This document shows positions 1-11,779 of a stretch of 64,000 bases of DNA, piece by piece. The stretch lies in contig NC_135560.1 of assembly GCF_964340395.1 (NCBI RefSeq), positions 19,135,098 through 19,199,097 of the forward strand, written 5' to 3'. The notes beneath the pieces are model-generated. The model saw only the letters and a program-made list of their open reading frames with translations. It was not told where the DNA came from and searched no databases. Each line of letters starts with the position of its first letter. Position 1 is the first letter of the stretch. Origin of the DNA: Glandiceps talaboti. Taxonomy: Eukaryota > Hemichordata > Enteropneusta > Spengelidae. The position numbers were made by a program, and so were the translations under genes.

Positions 1-398
1 CCGTGATTCCAAAATTCATATCTTTCAATTATTCTGTAACAGCCGTATTGATATTTCCATAGAAAATGTAGGTTCAATTCATATACATAGGCATCCACTG
101 TACCCTAAATAGAGATTGCATATGCAGTAACAGGGCTCTCTCTCTCCAGGCCTCAGTTTATAATAGTTAAACCTTAAGATTTCTTGAAAAGCAATAAAAG
201 ACTTAATATACATATTACATTACAGTACAATAGGATGTTTAAAATACAAATTCAACAAATATTTTAATATCTCCATGCTCTTTGTACATTTAAATACATT
301 AGGATTCATTGTATTCTGTTCTGGTCTGGAAACTATTCTTTCTGGGTTTTTCATACAGAAAGTGGATGTGTAAGAATCCTCATAAATGGTATCATATT

Positions 399-815
399 GA
401 AGTGTGATGGTTGTCATACGTATGACATAGTACAGTAGAATAGTTCATTGCCCTGCTTTATTACTACATACAGTTCATTACAGTAGTTTTTGCATACAAA
501 ACATCCTTGTACACTTGCTATAATTTACCAAGGTTAGACACCATGTGTTTCAGGACAGTGTTTATTTCAGGCTCACTCATCTGTATCAGGTCAAAGGTCA
601 ACCATTTTTGAAGTGTGATGGTTGGTCATATGTATAACACACTAGAGTAGAATAGTTCATTGCCCTGCTTTATTACTACATACAGTTCATTACAGTAGAT
701 TTTGCATACAAAACATCCTTGTACACTTGCTATAATTTACCAAGGTTAGACACCATGTGTTTCAGGACAGTGTTTATTTCAGGCTCACTCATCTGTATCA
801 GGTCAAAGGTCAACA
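399..815. repeat. Tandem duplication, about 212-bp unit, two copies
   Basis: The block beginning GAAGTGTGATGGTTG at about 399 recurs at about 610. Both copies run through TAGTTCATTGCCCTGC, CCAAGGTTAGACACCATG and end near GGTCAAAGGTCAAC (602 and about 815). The copies are nearly identical. They probably lie in the intron after VPS33B exon 8. Confidence 0.9.
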
Positions 816-950
816 AACTGGCAAAGTTCATCCAGTCGCATATATTTGTGACAAGGTCAAGGGTAAACAAACTGGCAAAAGTTCATCCAACCATATGTGC
901 TTGTGATATGGTCAAAGGTAAACAAACTGACAGAGCTCATCCAAATATAA
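806..950. repeat. Short tandem repeat, about 55-bp unit, about 2.5 copies
   Basis: The pattern AACAAACTGGCAAAGTTCATCCA, followed by a variable TGTGA..GGTCAAAGG part, recurs three times with drift. The block follows directly on the 212-bp duplication, with which it shares the GGTCAAAGGT motif. Confidence 0.7.
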
Positions 951-1260
951 AATAGATATATTTGTAAACAGAGAGAATAACTTTCAAAATATATTTAAAA
1001 GGGTCAAATCAGCACCCTTAGTCATTATTAGATATATTCTCTAATATCTATGCTATTTTTGTCATCAATGCAACACATCGGGATGTATGGTGTGGTTGGC
1101 TGAAAGACCCAGTCATTGTGGTCTGCTTATGTAACCACTTTGTAAATACTTGCTACTATATAAGTAGAAACAACAATGAATCTTACAGGCTAACTATGTG
1201 GATGATAGGAGTAGTCATCTTTACAGTCCAGAAAAGACACTGATGTTGTATATGATGTAC

Positions 1261-1672
1261 AGCAGTAAAGTCTGACACTAGGCGCCCCCTATCTCACAGC
1301 AGAAGGGTCTGACAGTTGGCGCCCCCTATCTCGCAGCATTAGGGTCTGACACTTGGAGCCCACTATCTCACAGCAGTAGGGTCTGACACTTGGAGCCCCC
1401 TATCTCACAGCAGAAGGGTCTGACAGTTGGCACCCCCTATCTCAAAGCAGAAGGGTCTGACACTTAGAGCCCCCTATCTCACAGCAGTAGGGTCTGACAC
1501 TTAGAGCCCCCTATCTCACAGCAGTAGGGAATGAAACTTGGTGCCCCCTATCTCACAGCAGTAGGGTCTGACACTTGGAGCCCCCTATCTCACAGCAGAA
1601 GGGTCTGACACTTAGAGCCCCTATCTCACAGCAGAAGGGTCTGACAGTTGGTGCCCCCTAAAATCTCACAGC
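1261..1672. repeat. Minisatellite, about 37-bp unit, about 11 copies
   Basis: The unit contains GGGTCTGACACTTGGAG, CCCCCTATCTCAC and AGCAGTA. Copies differ at a few positions, for example ACACTTGG versus ACAGTTGG. The array ends 20 bp before unique sequence at about 1675 and is probably inside the VPS33B intron after exon 8. Confidence 0.93.
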
Positions 1673-1740
1673 AAGCCTCTGGAAACAATGTGTCACTTTG
1701 CCAAAGGTGTAAGTAGGTAGGAATGGTGTCAACAAACTAT

Positions 1741-1822
1741 CAGTGATTAGACTTACCTTGGCACATTTACACTGACCATACAGGTACGGTACGAAAGAAT
1801 GGATGGAGATTAAACCAATGAC
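1741..1822 (-). pseudogene. Decayed tandem copy of the 3' half of VPS33B exon 8 with its splice donor
   Basis: About 87 bp downstream of the corresponding part of exon 8, the minus strand repeats the end of the exon and the start of its intron. The segment begins GTCATTGG, contains TATGGTCAG, TGTGCCAAG and then a GTAAGT donor at 1756-1751, like the real exon end TGTGCCCAG then GTAAGT. The copy is about 4 bp shorter, has an extra T after GTCATTGG that breaks the frame of the original, and lacks a recognisable acceptor. Reading through the first donor gives a stop codon inside the copy. It is most likely a non-functional duplicate, but its intact donor could be a decoy. Confidence 0.7.
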
Positions 1823-1839
1823 TTGATAACTGGACTTAC

Positions 1840-4800
1840 CTGGGCACACTTACCCTGACCATATACATTGGGTATGGTACCAAAAAGTGTTTGAAGATTA
1901 ACCAATGACTTAGCCACTGTATGTACCCATGTCTGGTCACCTTCCTATAAATGAAAGTATACAAACCACTGAATAGATAGTTTATAACTCAGTGATTTTA
2001 TATGTAATATTTAGGAAGTGAAACATTAAGCTTTACTTCTCTTTGGGGAAATATACACTTTTCAGCAGAGAGATTTAGTATTTGAAGATTTTATACAACA
2101 ATTTATTCTAAAACAGAACACATCAAACAATGGGTCAATCTGAGTCAACAAAACAGAGTGTAGACAACAGATGTTTTCAGATACAAACTTCTTCAAAGTA
2201 TCCAACCTTACACAATGTTACAATTTCATGCAGTGTTTGAGACTACACATTCTGGTCTGTCAACTCATTCAGGCCTTATAAACATTTTTCAAATAGATCA
2301 TCAAACTGAGAAAAAATACAAAAGTGACTGAAAAATTGATTGCTGACAATGGTGGCGCTCTTCACATTTTTCTACATCTGCAATATTTACATAGTAATTT
2401 ATGCATAAAGTAATACAAGGAAGATACATGTCTATCATTTTGACAAAAGTTGTGAAAATAAAGAGTCTAGACGTCAATCAATAACACAACTGTCAACAAA
2501 CAAGCAATCATACACTGCTGCATATAATTAGTTGAAATGTTCATGAGTGTTAATATCCGTCAAATTTGCCAAATTTCACACCAATAAATAACCGTAATTA
2601 CCCACAATCCTCATTTTAATCACTATCAGAAGTCATTAAATCTGTACTTGCTGCAACATGAATCCTATTTTTAGAACTGTTTTATTAGATATAATGACTT
2701 AATCATAAAACCATACACCCTGCACAATATGGAACCACCAGCAGTGGGTAAACATTATGTATATAGCAGTAAACACAGTATGGTGCAATGTATCTGTTCA
2801 AATTGATTTTTGGGTCCACACCCAAAAATCAGCACCCAATGAATCATGATTACAACCACTATACTACTTATAGATAAAATAGATTTCTAACTGATATGTA
2901 CAATGTCTAATTATTGGTATTATAATAATTTATTTTCAGTGAATATATTGTTGGTTGTCTGATCACAAGACTAATATCTCAGTTACAGTTAGTGCAGCTG
3001 TTGATATTACTCACCAGGAAGTACGTTGGGAAGAATTCCGGTAGTTCCAATGACAAGATGTCTCTATCCAGAGGTATCAGATCAAGATGAAACTCCTCAA
3101 AAGTTACATCTGATGAAAGACAAGTGGTAACTCAATTATTACATTTGTTTAAACTTAAAATGTATTTCATTAGTACCATAGTAAGTAGAAATTTCACTAC
3201 TCCAAAATCATCATGATGGATACAAAAATTTAAGATATAATGTATTATTTCTAGGGATACACATATCACAAATATGATGTGGTCAAATTGCCATGTAATG
3301 CAAGATTTGAAATCCATCAACAGATCAAACAATTTACTCTATAGTGTAGTATGACAAAATACCGCTTAAAGGCACACAAGCTGAGTTGATATGCATTTGG
3401 ATGTAAATTTTACTGTATATTTAAATGGTACTTACAGTATAATTCTACTTACTGAAGTATACTACTTAACCATGACTTTCAAGTGACTGAACTCAAACCT
3501 AGTATTAAGATATAACTTATGAACTATCCAATGACATAATTTTGTATACTAAAGAGATGCCAAGGAAATCCCTACTATGCAATCAAATGTTCTAAGACTG
3601 CCAGAAGACAATTGTGATGTCATAGAAGACATGCATCAATATTAACATTGTATTACAATATTCTAATCAGGGTTTTATGTAAGCATTTTCACTCTCAGGT
3701 AAAAAGCTTCTAACTCAGCTTGTGAAAATTTAATGATATGGGTTGTATACTGAAAGCTAACCTACATTGTTGTATACTGAAAGCTAACCTACATTGTTGT
3801 ATACTGAAAGCTAACCTACATTGTTGTATACTGAAAGCTAACCTACATTGTTGTATACTGAAAGCTAACCTACATTGTTGTATACTGAAAGCTAACCTAC
3901 ATTGTTGTATACTGAAAGCTAACCTACATTGTTGTATACTGAAAGCTAACCTACATTGTTGTATACTGAAAGCTAACCTACATTGTTGTATACTGAAAGC
4001 TAACCTACATTGTTGTATACTGAAAGCTAACCTACATTGTTGTATACTGAAAGCTAACCTACATTGTTGTATACTGAAAGCTAACCTACATTGTTGTATA
4101 CTGAAAGCTAACCTACATTGTTGTATACTGAAAGCTAACCTACATTGTTGTATACTGAAACATAACCTACATTGCTGAAATACAATCAAGTATTATACAG
4201 TTTCTAGTTTACTCAACTGAGATGAGTCTTGAAGCCTGATATTAAAGTACAGTATAGAAAATTAAAAGATGACAACATGACAAAAACTACAATTATTGAA
4301 CAGACGATATATGCATGTACAAGAAAAGGAATTACTACTATCCTGTAAAACTTACCCCCATAGACACCTTCCTGTTCTAAAATCATCTCACATAGATATA
4401 ACTGTATCAAGAAAGACAAGAAATACATAAGTAATCAGGAACATTTAATGTTTTAGTTTATGTATGCTCTACCCTAAAACATTAGTTTGGAAATATTGGA
4501 GGCACTCCTGATTCACCAATAACGCATATGAGTCTCTCAACAATGAAAGAAGTCCTTTTTGGATGAAACTTGATAGATATCTCAATATACATGTACCTTA
4601 GTCAACGTAATAGTTTTTCAAAACATGACAAAATAGTTCCACCACTGGCAAAGTAAATGCTATCATTTCACATGAGTAATACACTAGGATCTCTAGTGAG
4701 TCATGCTGTTGAATTACTTGCAACTGGGAGAAAATATGTTCTATACGGAGAAAGTTGCTGTAAAAGTTACGTAAAACAACTCCAATATAGCTGTATTTCA

Positions 4801-4923
4801 TTTCCAAAAACCTGGGTTTACGATTCTGCGGAAAAAAATGTGCTTTCAAAAACAACATTATGATAATTTGAGTCACAAATATACAGTACACTACAAGATT
4901 GATCAAAGTGGGTACTCACTATC

Positions 4924-5022
<99 letters not shown>

Positions 5023-7704
5023 GGAATGATAAATAACACTCACAACAATGAATCTCTCAGTCTAATATGTATACTGTCTATATCTGAAAAAACAACAACA
5101 TACAATCCACACCACTGAAGTACAAAATTTGATTCTTCTGTCACTGGCATGATTTAGTTAGCTAGTCCTACTACTAGTACTGTCATAGTCAAAATGAGTT
5201 AAAAGCTTTAGATAATACCTTTCTGGGAACAAAGATAATCTTGTAGTTTCTTCTCTTGGATGCCATTTTATCTGAGTTGATGTGGTCTGTAAGGGAAAGA
5301 ATACTGAGATGAACGGTAATCATTTCGTTGTGAATTTCATTGATCTGATCAACAGAATAGTGACTTAGAATAACAATGATGTTATCAAGTATGTACATTT
5401 GCAACAGTAGTTCTACATTAGGTGAAAAATTAATGGAATATTCAAGCTGTGTTTGCTGTCAATAAGTATAGATATAATGTGCATATAAACATACATCTAC
5501 CGTGTACACACACACTCAAAATGAAGATATTTTGTCTTACCTGCTATATACTTCATAGTTGTCATCCGAGGCCGAACTAAATAAAATCTCCTGCAGAAAG
5601 ACAAGAGTCACCAGTCACAAAAAATTAACTATGAATTTTCAAGTGTTGTTTAATATTGCAAATTATAAGTCCCTCTACACACACCTATAACCTTATCTAC
5701 ATTGTATACATTGAATTCACTGAAATTGAATTATCTCTGCCTTCTGAGTTATCACAGACATACATGCATCAGCTTTTATTTCAACTTACATTTACAGAGG
5801 GAAAGAACCCATCCATATCTAATGTTGACTATTTGTGGGTAGGGGTAAGTGTGCTTGGAAGACACCACTAACAGGAAACTGAACTTTGACCTTCACAGAT
5901 TTATACTTACTGTTCAGCACCCACTTGTAATCTTCCTTGTTCTAATTTGAATATTTTGTCCACTCCATGTTGCTACAAGACAATTAGTATACTGTTTATG
6001 ATACTACATGTAATATTTCAACATTGATTATTATCTATTGAATACTGACCAAGGGTATCAGCTGTTGAGTATATCAAAACTTCTGTGAAAACCTTTTAAA
6101 CATTTTAAGAGTCTGTTCATGTCAAATGTGTTAAAGTTAGTCATCAGAGTGTAACACCTCCATGTAAGTTTCTGCATGTGAGAGGCTTAAACTCTTCAGT
6201 TTGCCCTTTTGAGTGTCTTTGACACACCACTGACAAACACAGTAATTTCTTACATTGCACCGAAGTCTGATGTTATCCTATCCATTAGTATGTGGTGCAT
6301 GGTGACTCACAAGAAAACCAACTTTTTATCATTTTGAGCTGATCCACTTCATCATTTATAGGTGGGTTCATTCTCAGACCACAAAAGGAATTTGGTCTGA
6401 GGTTCATTGGAGAGACACACCATTCTTGGTCCCCAAAACAACACCTTGAGAGGTTGTCAAGTTGGTCCTGAAATCCTCTTGGAACTAAATACAGTTCAGA
6501 CATCATGCAGGTAAGCTTTCTTTTAAATCATTTGACATTGAATTGAGTGAATGATTATACCATGTAGCTACTTTAACTTTCTGTTCATTTGAGTGAAGTG
6601 AATTAGAACATCCTGTATTAGTAATGAAATTCACTGTAAGATAACTACCTTTAATAACAATGCACCAGCAATTCTGTCTAGTGGTCTCATTAAATCTGGG
6701 TCAATCACCAAATCTTTCTTACCAGGAAGCTGCAAATAAAAATGGATGAAAATAATTTTACACAAGTCCACTTCTATTTCTCTCTGAAACCAAATCACAA
6801 TCAAATTGAATATTCACTGTTGCTTACACAATTTATGTTATACTTATAACATTACACTTGTAATGCTGTATAACAACATCAAATATGACATTCAGTTTGT
6901 CATTAGGAATCTAAATTTCAATTCTCAAACCATAGACTAGCTATTGAGACAGGAGACATGCGAGACATGCCAGTAAGTTATTTCTATTTTAAAAAAATAA
7001 ATAAATAAATAAACAAACAAACAAACAAACAAACAAACAAACAAACAAACAAACAAACAAACACAGGTAAGTATGTCAATGTGTGATCATGGAGGTACAA
7101 ATCTTCCCTTATAAGTTATACCTCCATGGTGTGATCAAGAAGTATTAGGACTAGTCGACCTCCTTATGGGAAAACCAGAATAGTCCAAGTAACCGAGGTA
7201 AAACAGAGATCGTCGACACCCAGTCTGGATCGTTATGTCTCATGGATATGCAAATGGAGTACATGTACACTGGGTCCACGTCCGACATGTAAACAAACCC
7301 GGAAGTCTGAAGCCACTTGGTCTGGACCGACACATACCGTCATACGTACCAACACCACTGCACAGTACGTGTGTTTGTGATATTAAACGATATAGTATCA
7401 AATTGGGTAAACTATAGTATACTTGGGATATGTCCGAAGGACATGTGCTTGTCAAACTTAATGATTTGCAATGCCATATCATATGAATTATGATATGTAT
7501 TTTGATGATACGTTCAGTATGTGTGATCAACATTGCGTTTATATCTGATATCAAACGATTTTATCGACATTATCGCTTCTTCCCCGCCAAAATACTTACC
7601 AATTCTAACAAATGGACCAACTGATCTCTTGCTAGTCGTCTCAGCATTTGCAAATCTGGATAATTTAGAATAGAGGGATCAGCACCTCCTCCGGTGGCCG
7701 CCAT
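1840..7704 (-). CDS. VPS33B: VPS33B, vacuolar protein sorting protein (Sec1/Munc18 family), 5' part: eight coding exons, partial
   Basis: VPS33B is a Sec1/Munc18-type protein that partners with VIPAS39/VPS16B in endosome-lysosome and granule trafficking (family knowledge). Coding exons read on the minus strand are 7704-7600, 6729-6649, 5972-5911, 5590-5541, 5286-5219, 4401-4356, 3109-3015 and 1944-1840. Each has an AG acceptor (except the first) and a GT donor, mostly GTAAGT or GTGAGT, and all phases join without a break to give about 180 residues. The translation matches VPS33B in order: LRRLARDQLVHLLEL, LPGKKDLVIDPDLMRPLDRI, QHGVDKIFKLEQG, LVRPRMTTMKYIA, NYKIIFVPRK, CEMILEQEGVYG, LDLIPLDRDILSLELPEFF, and GDQTWVHTVAKSL near the end. 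The full protein is about 600 residues, so the rest, including most of the Sec1 domain, should lie left of position 1. The start ATG has an in-frame GC-rich N-terminus and a YY1-like motif. A decayed partial copy of exon 8 lies just downstream. Confidence 0.93.
3739..4172. repeat. Minisatellite, 27-bp unit, about 16 copies, nearly homogeneous
   Basis: The unit TTGTATACTGAAAGCTAACC plus TACATTG repeats about 16 times with almost no variation; only the last unit differs (GAAACATAACC). It lies in the VPS33B intron between exons 7 and 6. Because 27 is a multiple of three and the unit lacks stops in some frames, both strands show long open frames (FSIQQCRLA or CCILKANLH repeats). These are artefacts of periodicity, not genes. 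Confidence 0.97.
4926..5021. repeat. Tetranucleotide microsatellite (ACTT)n
   Basis: An uninterrupted ACTT run of more than 20 units lies in the VPS33B intron between exons 6 and 5. Confidence 0.97.
6991..7064. repeat. Microsatellite (AAAT)n followed by (AAAC)n
   Basis: A short AAAT run changes into about 15 AAAC units within VPS33B intron 1. It is a simple repeat with no coding content. Confidence 0.96.
7081..7135. mobile_element. Micro-hairpin insertion (CATGGAGGTA tips) with 7-bp direct repeats
   Basis: The element 7088-7128 has complementary ends CATGGAGGTA and TACCTCCATG around a loop of about 21 bp. It is flanked by GTGTGAT at 7081-7087 and 7129-7135. It lies in VPS33B intron 1. The same end sequences occur in the element at 30886, which argues for a family. 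Confidence 0.75.
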
Positions 7705-7707
7705 CTT
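7697..7707 (-). promoter_or_regulatory. YY1-like motif overlapping the VPS33B start codon
   Basis: On the minus strand the sequence AAGATGGCGGC spans the ATG at 7704. This is the YY1 consensus form that often overlaps the start of animal housekeeping genes. No TATA box is visible just upstream (7710-7790). It supports the choice of start and a housekeeping-type promoter; actual YY1 binding is inferred. Confidence 0.5.
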
Positions 7708-8636
7708 GATTTTGACTCCCCAAGTTTTCGAAAATAGACATAATGTACTTATTGGACAGTAACGTAGGGAGGCTTTGTATTTGTTTCATTCATTTATTAT
7801 GTGCATGTAACTTAACTGTACCTTTAATAATTCCCCGATACATATAAGGGGTTATTGACCCAAAATGATGCCTCCTGAGGGCAAAAATACAAGTGTGAAA
7901 ACTATATTTTGGAACTATTACAAATATATATTGGTCCAGAGCTGTATTGGTCAAAAATTTGATCTTCTAAAGTCGTGTAAATGGTCTAAAATGGGGAATC
8001 GAGTTGTTGATGTCACTGAAAAAAATCACAAGACTAGGGCTTTAATCACTGTAACATTTCCATTTATTTATTTATTTGATGGGGTTTACAACATAACAAG
8101 CACTTCTTGTGTGAAAATCATACTTGAAAGATTTCTTTCAAATCTGTAGTCTTGAGAGACAAGAGGTATATAACTTATGACAGGTCTACTTTTAAAGCAG
8201 ATTATAACACATTCTGAGTTCTAATTTGTTAACTCTTTTGCAGACCTAGGCCTCAGTCTGATATACAAAATAATTGAAACACATTTACTTGATATCAGTG
8301 TTTATCTAAGAACTACTGAAATAAAAGTTGTGCATTAAAAATAATTCACTAAATTATACGTATTGTGTTAAATAAAGGCAGAGCAAAGATCCAATCTGCA
8401 GTTATAAAATAAGTTTGAAATGCCAATAGCTTTAGTTAGACAGACACAGATCCAAATTGCAGTTACTGAAAACCCACCTGGGTGTGAAATTCTACACAGT
8501 TTGAGCATCTAGTTTCTGCAACGAGACAAATGCATGTTCTACCCCTAACTGATGTTCAACTAAAACTACACAATGTCATGTCACAAAAGCTTTCCAAAAA
8601 TACATTATCAGGAAGTGCAGAAACTATATTCCTCTT

Positions 8637-10826
8637 TCATCTTTTGACATTGTATGCCTGACTTTGTTGGTTCATAGGGTTTTCAGGGGACTTCATCCAA
8701 TCCTTTTTCAACATTTGTTTCAACTGAGATAATCTCATGTTAGGATTTTCTGCTTTCAGCTTGGGAAGGTTTTCTTCTTCATATTTAGCATATGCAGCTT
8801 TGATTCTTTTCTCGGGATGTTTTTCTAGCTTGGGTTCTCTTACACTGTTAGAAATAAAGACAATAGTGTCATTCACTGAACAGTGAAAGGTTCCATATAG
8901 ATAATTATATGAAAACATCCTATAAAACTAATACAAACTACTAGTGTGGTAATGACTGTGACTGTACCCTATGTTGTCCAAGTACCAATGTGAGATGTAC
9001 TTGAGGTATTTGCATAAGTGCTTGTGGTGTTCTGTGGCCACTACACTTTCAGAAACAAAGCAAATGTAGCAGAAAACACAACAAGCATAACTGCAAACAC
9101 CTTGAGTACATACTGTCACTCAAACATCATGGGGCTTCTGTTATCATTGTATGTGTCTATCAAAAACGGCAAATTTCATGAGAAAATACAATACTGTGCT
9201 TTCATATATAACAGTCAAATACTTATTTGCATACAGTTGTCACTGTTTTGGGTATTGCACTGCAGTACAAATACCAATAGCATATGTGAAGGACAGATGC
9301 AAATAATTGCTGATAAAGAGAGAAAAATGTAAAACTAGTCACCTCAAAACAGCAATGGCATCTTCTACTGATCTAGCTTCTACTTCTCCTTCCAATAACC
9401 TATTAGGATTTTCTTCAAGAGGTACTTCATCATGACTTAGACTTCTATTTACAGTAGCTGTTATTAAATCAAACAAAACACAATCAATTAGACTTCTTAA
9501 ATACATCGTATTAGGATATATCATCTTTCATCAATTAAAATGTTTGTAAGTTCAAATTTAGGAAGGATAGCTGACACAAGGTCGTCTTACTTCGAGTCTC
9601 GGTTACCCAGACTCTCACTGCTGAGGGCTCTACTATGAGGCAACCAAGACAAGAGTCTGGGGAAATGTAATCACAAGTCGTCTGCACCAGAAGTCATGCA
9701 GTATATTTCTTCCAAGTCATGAAAAAATTGGCTTACAAGGCCCGTTCTTTGTAATCAATATGTATCTATCACTTGTGACAGGCAAATGTGCCACAAAGGA
9801 CCTTGTGTGCAAAGTTGGACATAAAGTATTCCCTAGAATGCAATGCTGTGGAAAAGAGAGCTGATGCCACCAACTCAGAATTACATTTCCCTAAACACTC
9901 ATCTCGGTTGTCTCATAGTAGAGCCCTCAGTGGTGAGAGTCTGGGTAACTTACTTCTGGCCAAAAGAGAGGTCAACACTGAAAAATATGTAGGAGACAGA
10001 AATTTTGTATATAAGTTAGCTACACACCTTGTTCTTGTTGTTGTCTTTCTAATTGTTGTTGTATTTGAGTTCTAGTCAACTTAGATGATGGGTTTTTAGC
10101 TGATGTTTTGGCAAGGGACTCTTCTTCCTCTTCAAGGGCTTTCCTTGCTGCTGATTTTCTTGCTAACTCTTCTTGTCGTCTTTTCTCTTTGTCAGCCTGT
10201 TGGCAAGGAAAAGAAAACAAATGTATCATATCTTCTTCTGTTTTAGTTACTTTGTCACAAACACCATGCTGCAACCAGTATCCCTATTTACTTACAGTAG
10301 TGCGATCACTGATATTAAAGTTGATAAAACCAGTTCATATTCATCTAAATGGCACTTCAGCCAGCTATCAAAACAATGGTACGTTTGTATACATGTACCT
10401 GTTTTTGTCTTTAAATAAACCGATCACTGGCTCCAATGTGACTGCCTCCTTCATGTGTCCTGTATATATGTTTATGTATATGCATGTACATATATATATG
10501 CATCTATGTATCTATACAGTATACTATATATGTATTGAATCCAATAATCTTTGGACTAATACTATATAGTATACTCCATTATAGTGACATGTGTGGGGTA
10601 CATGTGGTAGATGTTTGGATGATACTAGCTTGGTATTTCAAACTTATTTCACAATTATGAGACTCACCTTTCTATCTTGTTTCCTCTGTACAAACTTATC
10701 ATCATCTTTCCAATACTCATCTTCTAATGCTTTCTGTTTCTTTGCTTCTTCCTCAGCCCTGGCATCAGCTTTGCGTGCTCTGGCTACTGCCGCCTTGCTG
10801 TTTTCTCCTTTAAATTTTTTGGGCAT
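8637..10826 (-). CDS. CCDC124: CCDC124, coiled-coil domain-containing protein 124, complete, four coding exons
   Basis: CCDC124 is a small conserved coiled-coil protein linked to ribosomes and to the midbody during cytokinesis (family knowledge). Exons on the minus strand are 10826-10668, 10196-10028, 9457-9343 and 8844-8637. Donors and acceptors are canonical and the phases join to a 216-residue protein, close to the usual 220 or so. The start MPKKFKGENSKAAVARARKA is the family N-terminus, followed by a lysine- and glutamate-rich coiled coil (residues about 10-105, including DEYWKDDDK). The conserved C-terminal part contains VPLEENPNR, VEARSVEDAIAVL, NPNMRLSQLKQMLKKDW and SPENPMNQ. An acceptor at 10850 (AG then GTGATATTTAAC) shows that the 5' UTR starts in an upstream exon, with a possible GTAAGT donor at 11443-11438. 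On the minus strand AATAAATAAATAAA near 8075-8062 could supply the poly(A) signal. Confidence 0.96.
8990..9119. mobile_element. Fold-back element, about 130 bp, copy 1 of a two-copy family
   Basis: The ends are inverted repeats: GATGTACTTGAGGTATTTGC on the left pairs with GCAAACACCTTGAGTACAT on the right. The interior GTGTTCTGTGG..ACTACACTTTC also pairs loosely with the opposite arm. A related element lies at about 52890-53040. It sits in the CCDC124 intron between exons 3 and 4. No clear target duplication is seen. Confidence 0.75.
9586..9957. mobile_element. Fold-back element with TAGTCTCG-like ends inside a CCDC124 intron
   Basis: The left arm (from about 9595: AGTCTCGGTTACCCAG, then CTCTCACTGCTGAGGGCTC) pairs with the right arm ending at about 9948 (GAGCCCTCAGTGGTGAGAG, then TCTGGGTAA). 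Both arms continue inward to a GGGAAATGTAAT motif. CTTACTTC occurs at 9586-9593 and 9949-9956 and looks like the target duplication (8 bp). The interior carries no recognised gene; an ORF there is an artefact of the arms. The same arm sequence recurs at 12587. Confidence 0.75.
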
Positions 10827-11467
10827 TGAAATTGTTGAGTTAAATATCACCTAATGAAAGAAACGATGTTCACAATTACACAGTTGTAGTTCAGAGATGG
10901 TACACCAATAGGTAAAGTAGGTATTACAAATACTATCTTCAGAGTTATATTACAAGGTATGTTGCAATAGTACATCATTTCAATGTCCTTCCGGATTCCA
11001 GTTCCAGTGATATTTTAAACAGACATCGCATTTTGAGCTATTTAATAATGTTTTTAATCCATGGGGTTACTGATTGGAACACGTATGGCCAAGTGTATTA
11101 TTTAAAGAATGTTTACCTGACTATTTCAAAGAAATGACATCGAAAAGTCATCCTACACTGCTTACTTCTGTATTTCTCCGATTATGTTCGTGTTACTCTC
11201 CTCCACTGAGCAATCCTACTGCAGCTGAACAAGTACTTTGTAGGGGTGTGAACGATATTGTGTATTGCCATAGCATTTCGACGTATGTATCCAGTGTTAA
11301 TCTGCTATACAATTAGTTAAAATAAATTTAAAATGTTAAAGATATATCATATTTGCATTACAATATTAAAAAGCTAATCGAGTCTACTTATAGTATTATT
11401 TTGCCCCTCATACATTAGTCGAATGATTGGTTCACCTACTTACAATGGTGTTGTCCATTTCCACAAC

Positions 11468-11755
11468 ATGGCCGACAAAATAACAGCCGATACACTTTCG
11501 TCCGAGAAAGACAGCAATGATGCCACTCGTAGAAACGACGTAGAAATGGAGCAATCAGTTGAAAATGCCGAGAGCGAGGAAGAGGCACCAACACGAGAAA
11601 CTTCACAGACAGATCACTTGAACAAGCAACTTTTAGGTTCGTTTTTGGACCGATTGAATCAGGGTGGCCACTTCCCGGAAGTTAGTCGAATTGACTGCTC
11701 AGAAGACAACGATAATCGTCGAATTGAAGAAGGCAACGGTGATGAAAACTTTTAA
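11468..11755 (+). CDS. Small acidic protein of unknown function, divergent from CCDC124
   Basis: The ATG at 11468 stands in a good context (CACAACATGG) and opens a 95-residue ORF. The product is rich in D, E, N and S. It has one hydrophobic, helix-like stretch, LNKQLLGSFLDRLNQGGHF (residues about 61-79). The region has more CpG than its surroundings, as expected near a promoter. The ORF begins about 640 bp from the CCDC124 ATG on the opposite strand, with only non-coding sequence between, so a bidirectional promoter is likely. I do not recognise the family. An in-frame upstream ATG at 11423 is possible but would overlap the presumed promoter. The ORF could also be the first exon of a longer gene that continues into 11780-12066. 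Confidence 0.55.
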   Translation: MADKITADTLSSEKDSNDATRRNDVEMEQSVENAESEEEAPTRETSQTDHLNKQLLGSFLDRLNQGGHFPEVSRIDCSEDNDNRRIEEGNGDENF

Positions 11756-11779
11756 AATCGTGAATATATATATATTGTA

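Noticed and set aside
2802-2833. Hairpin TGATTTTTGGGT..ACCCAAAAATCA as a micro-hairpin member
   Set aside because: It is a good palindrome, but the flanks share no direct repeat and the tips do not fit.
3710-4189. Long ORFs on both strands (FSIQQCRLA and CCILKANLH repeats)
   Set aside because: They are produced by the 27-bp minisatellite, whose length is a multiple of three; no splice or start context supports a protein.
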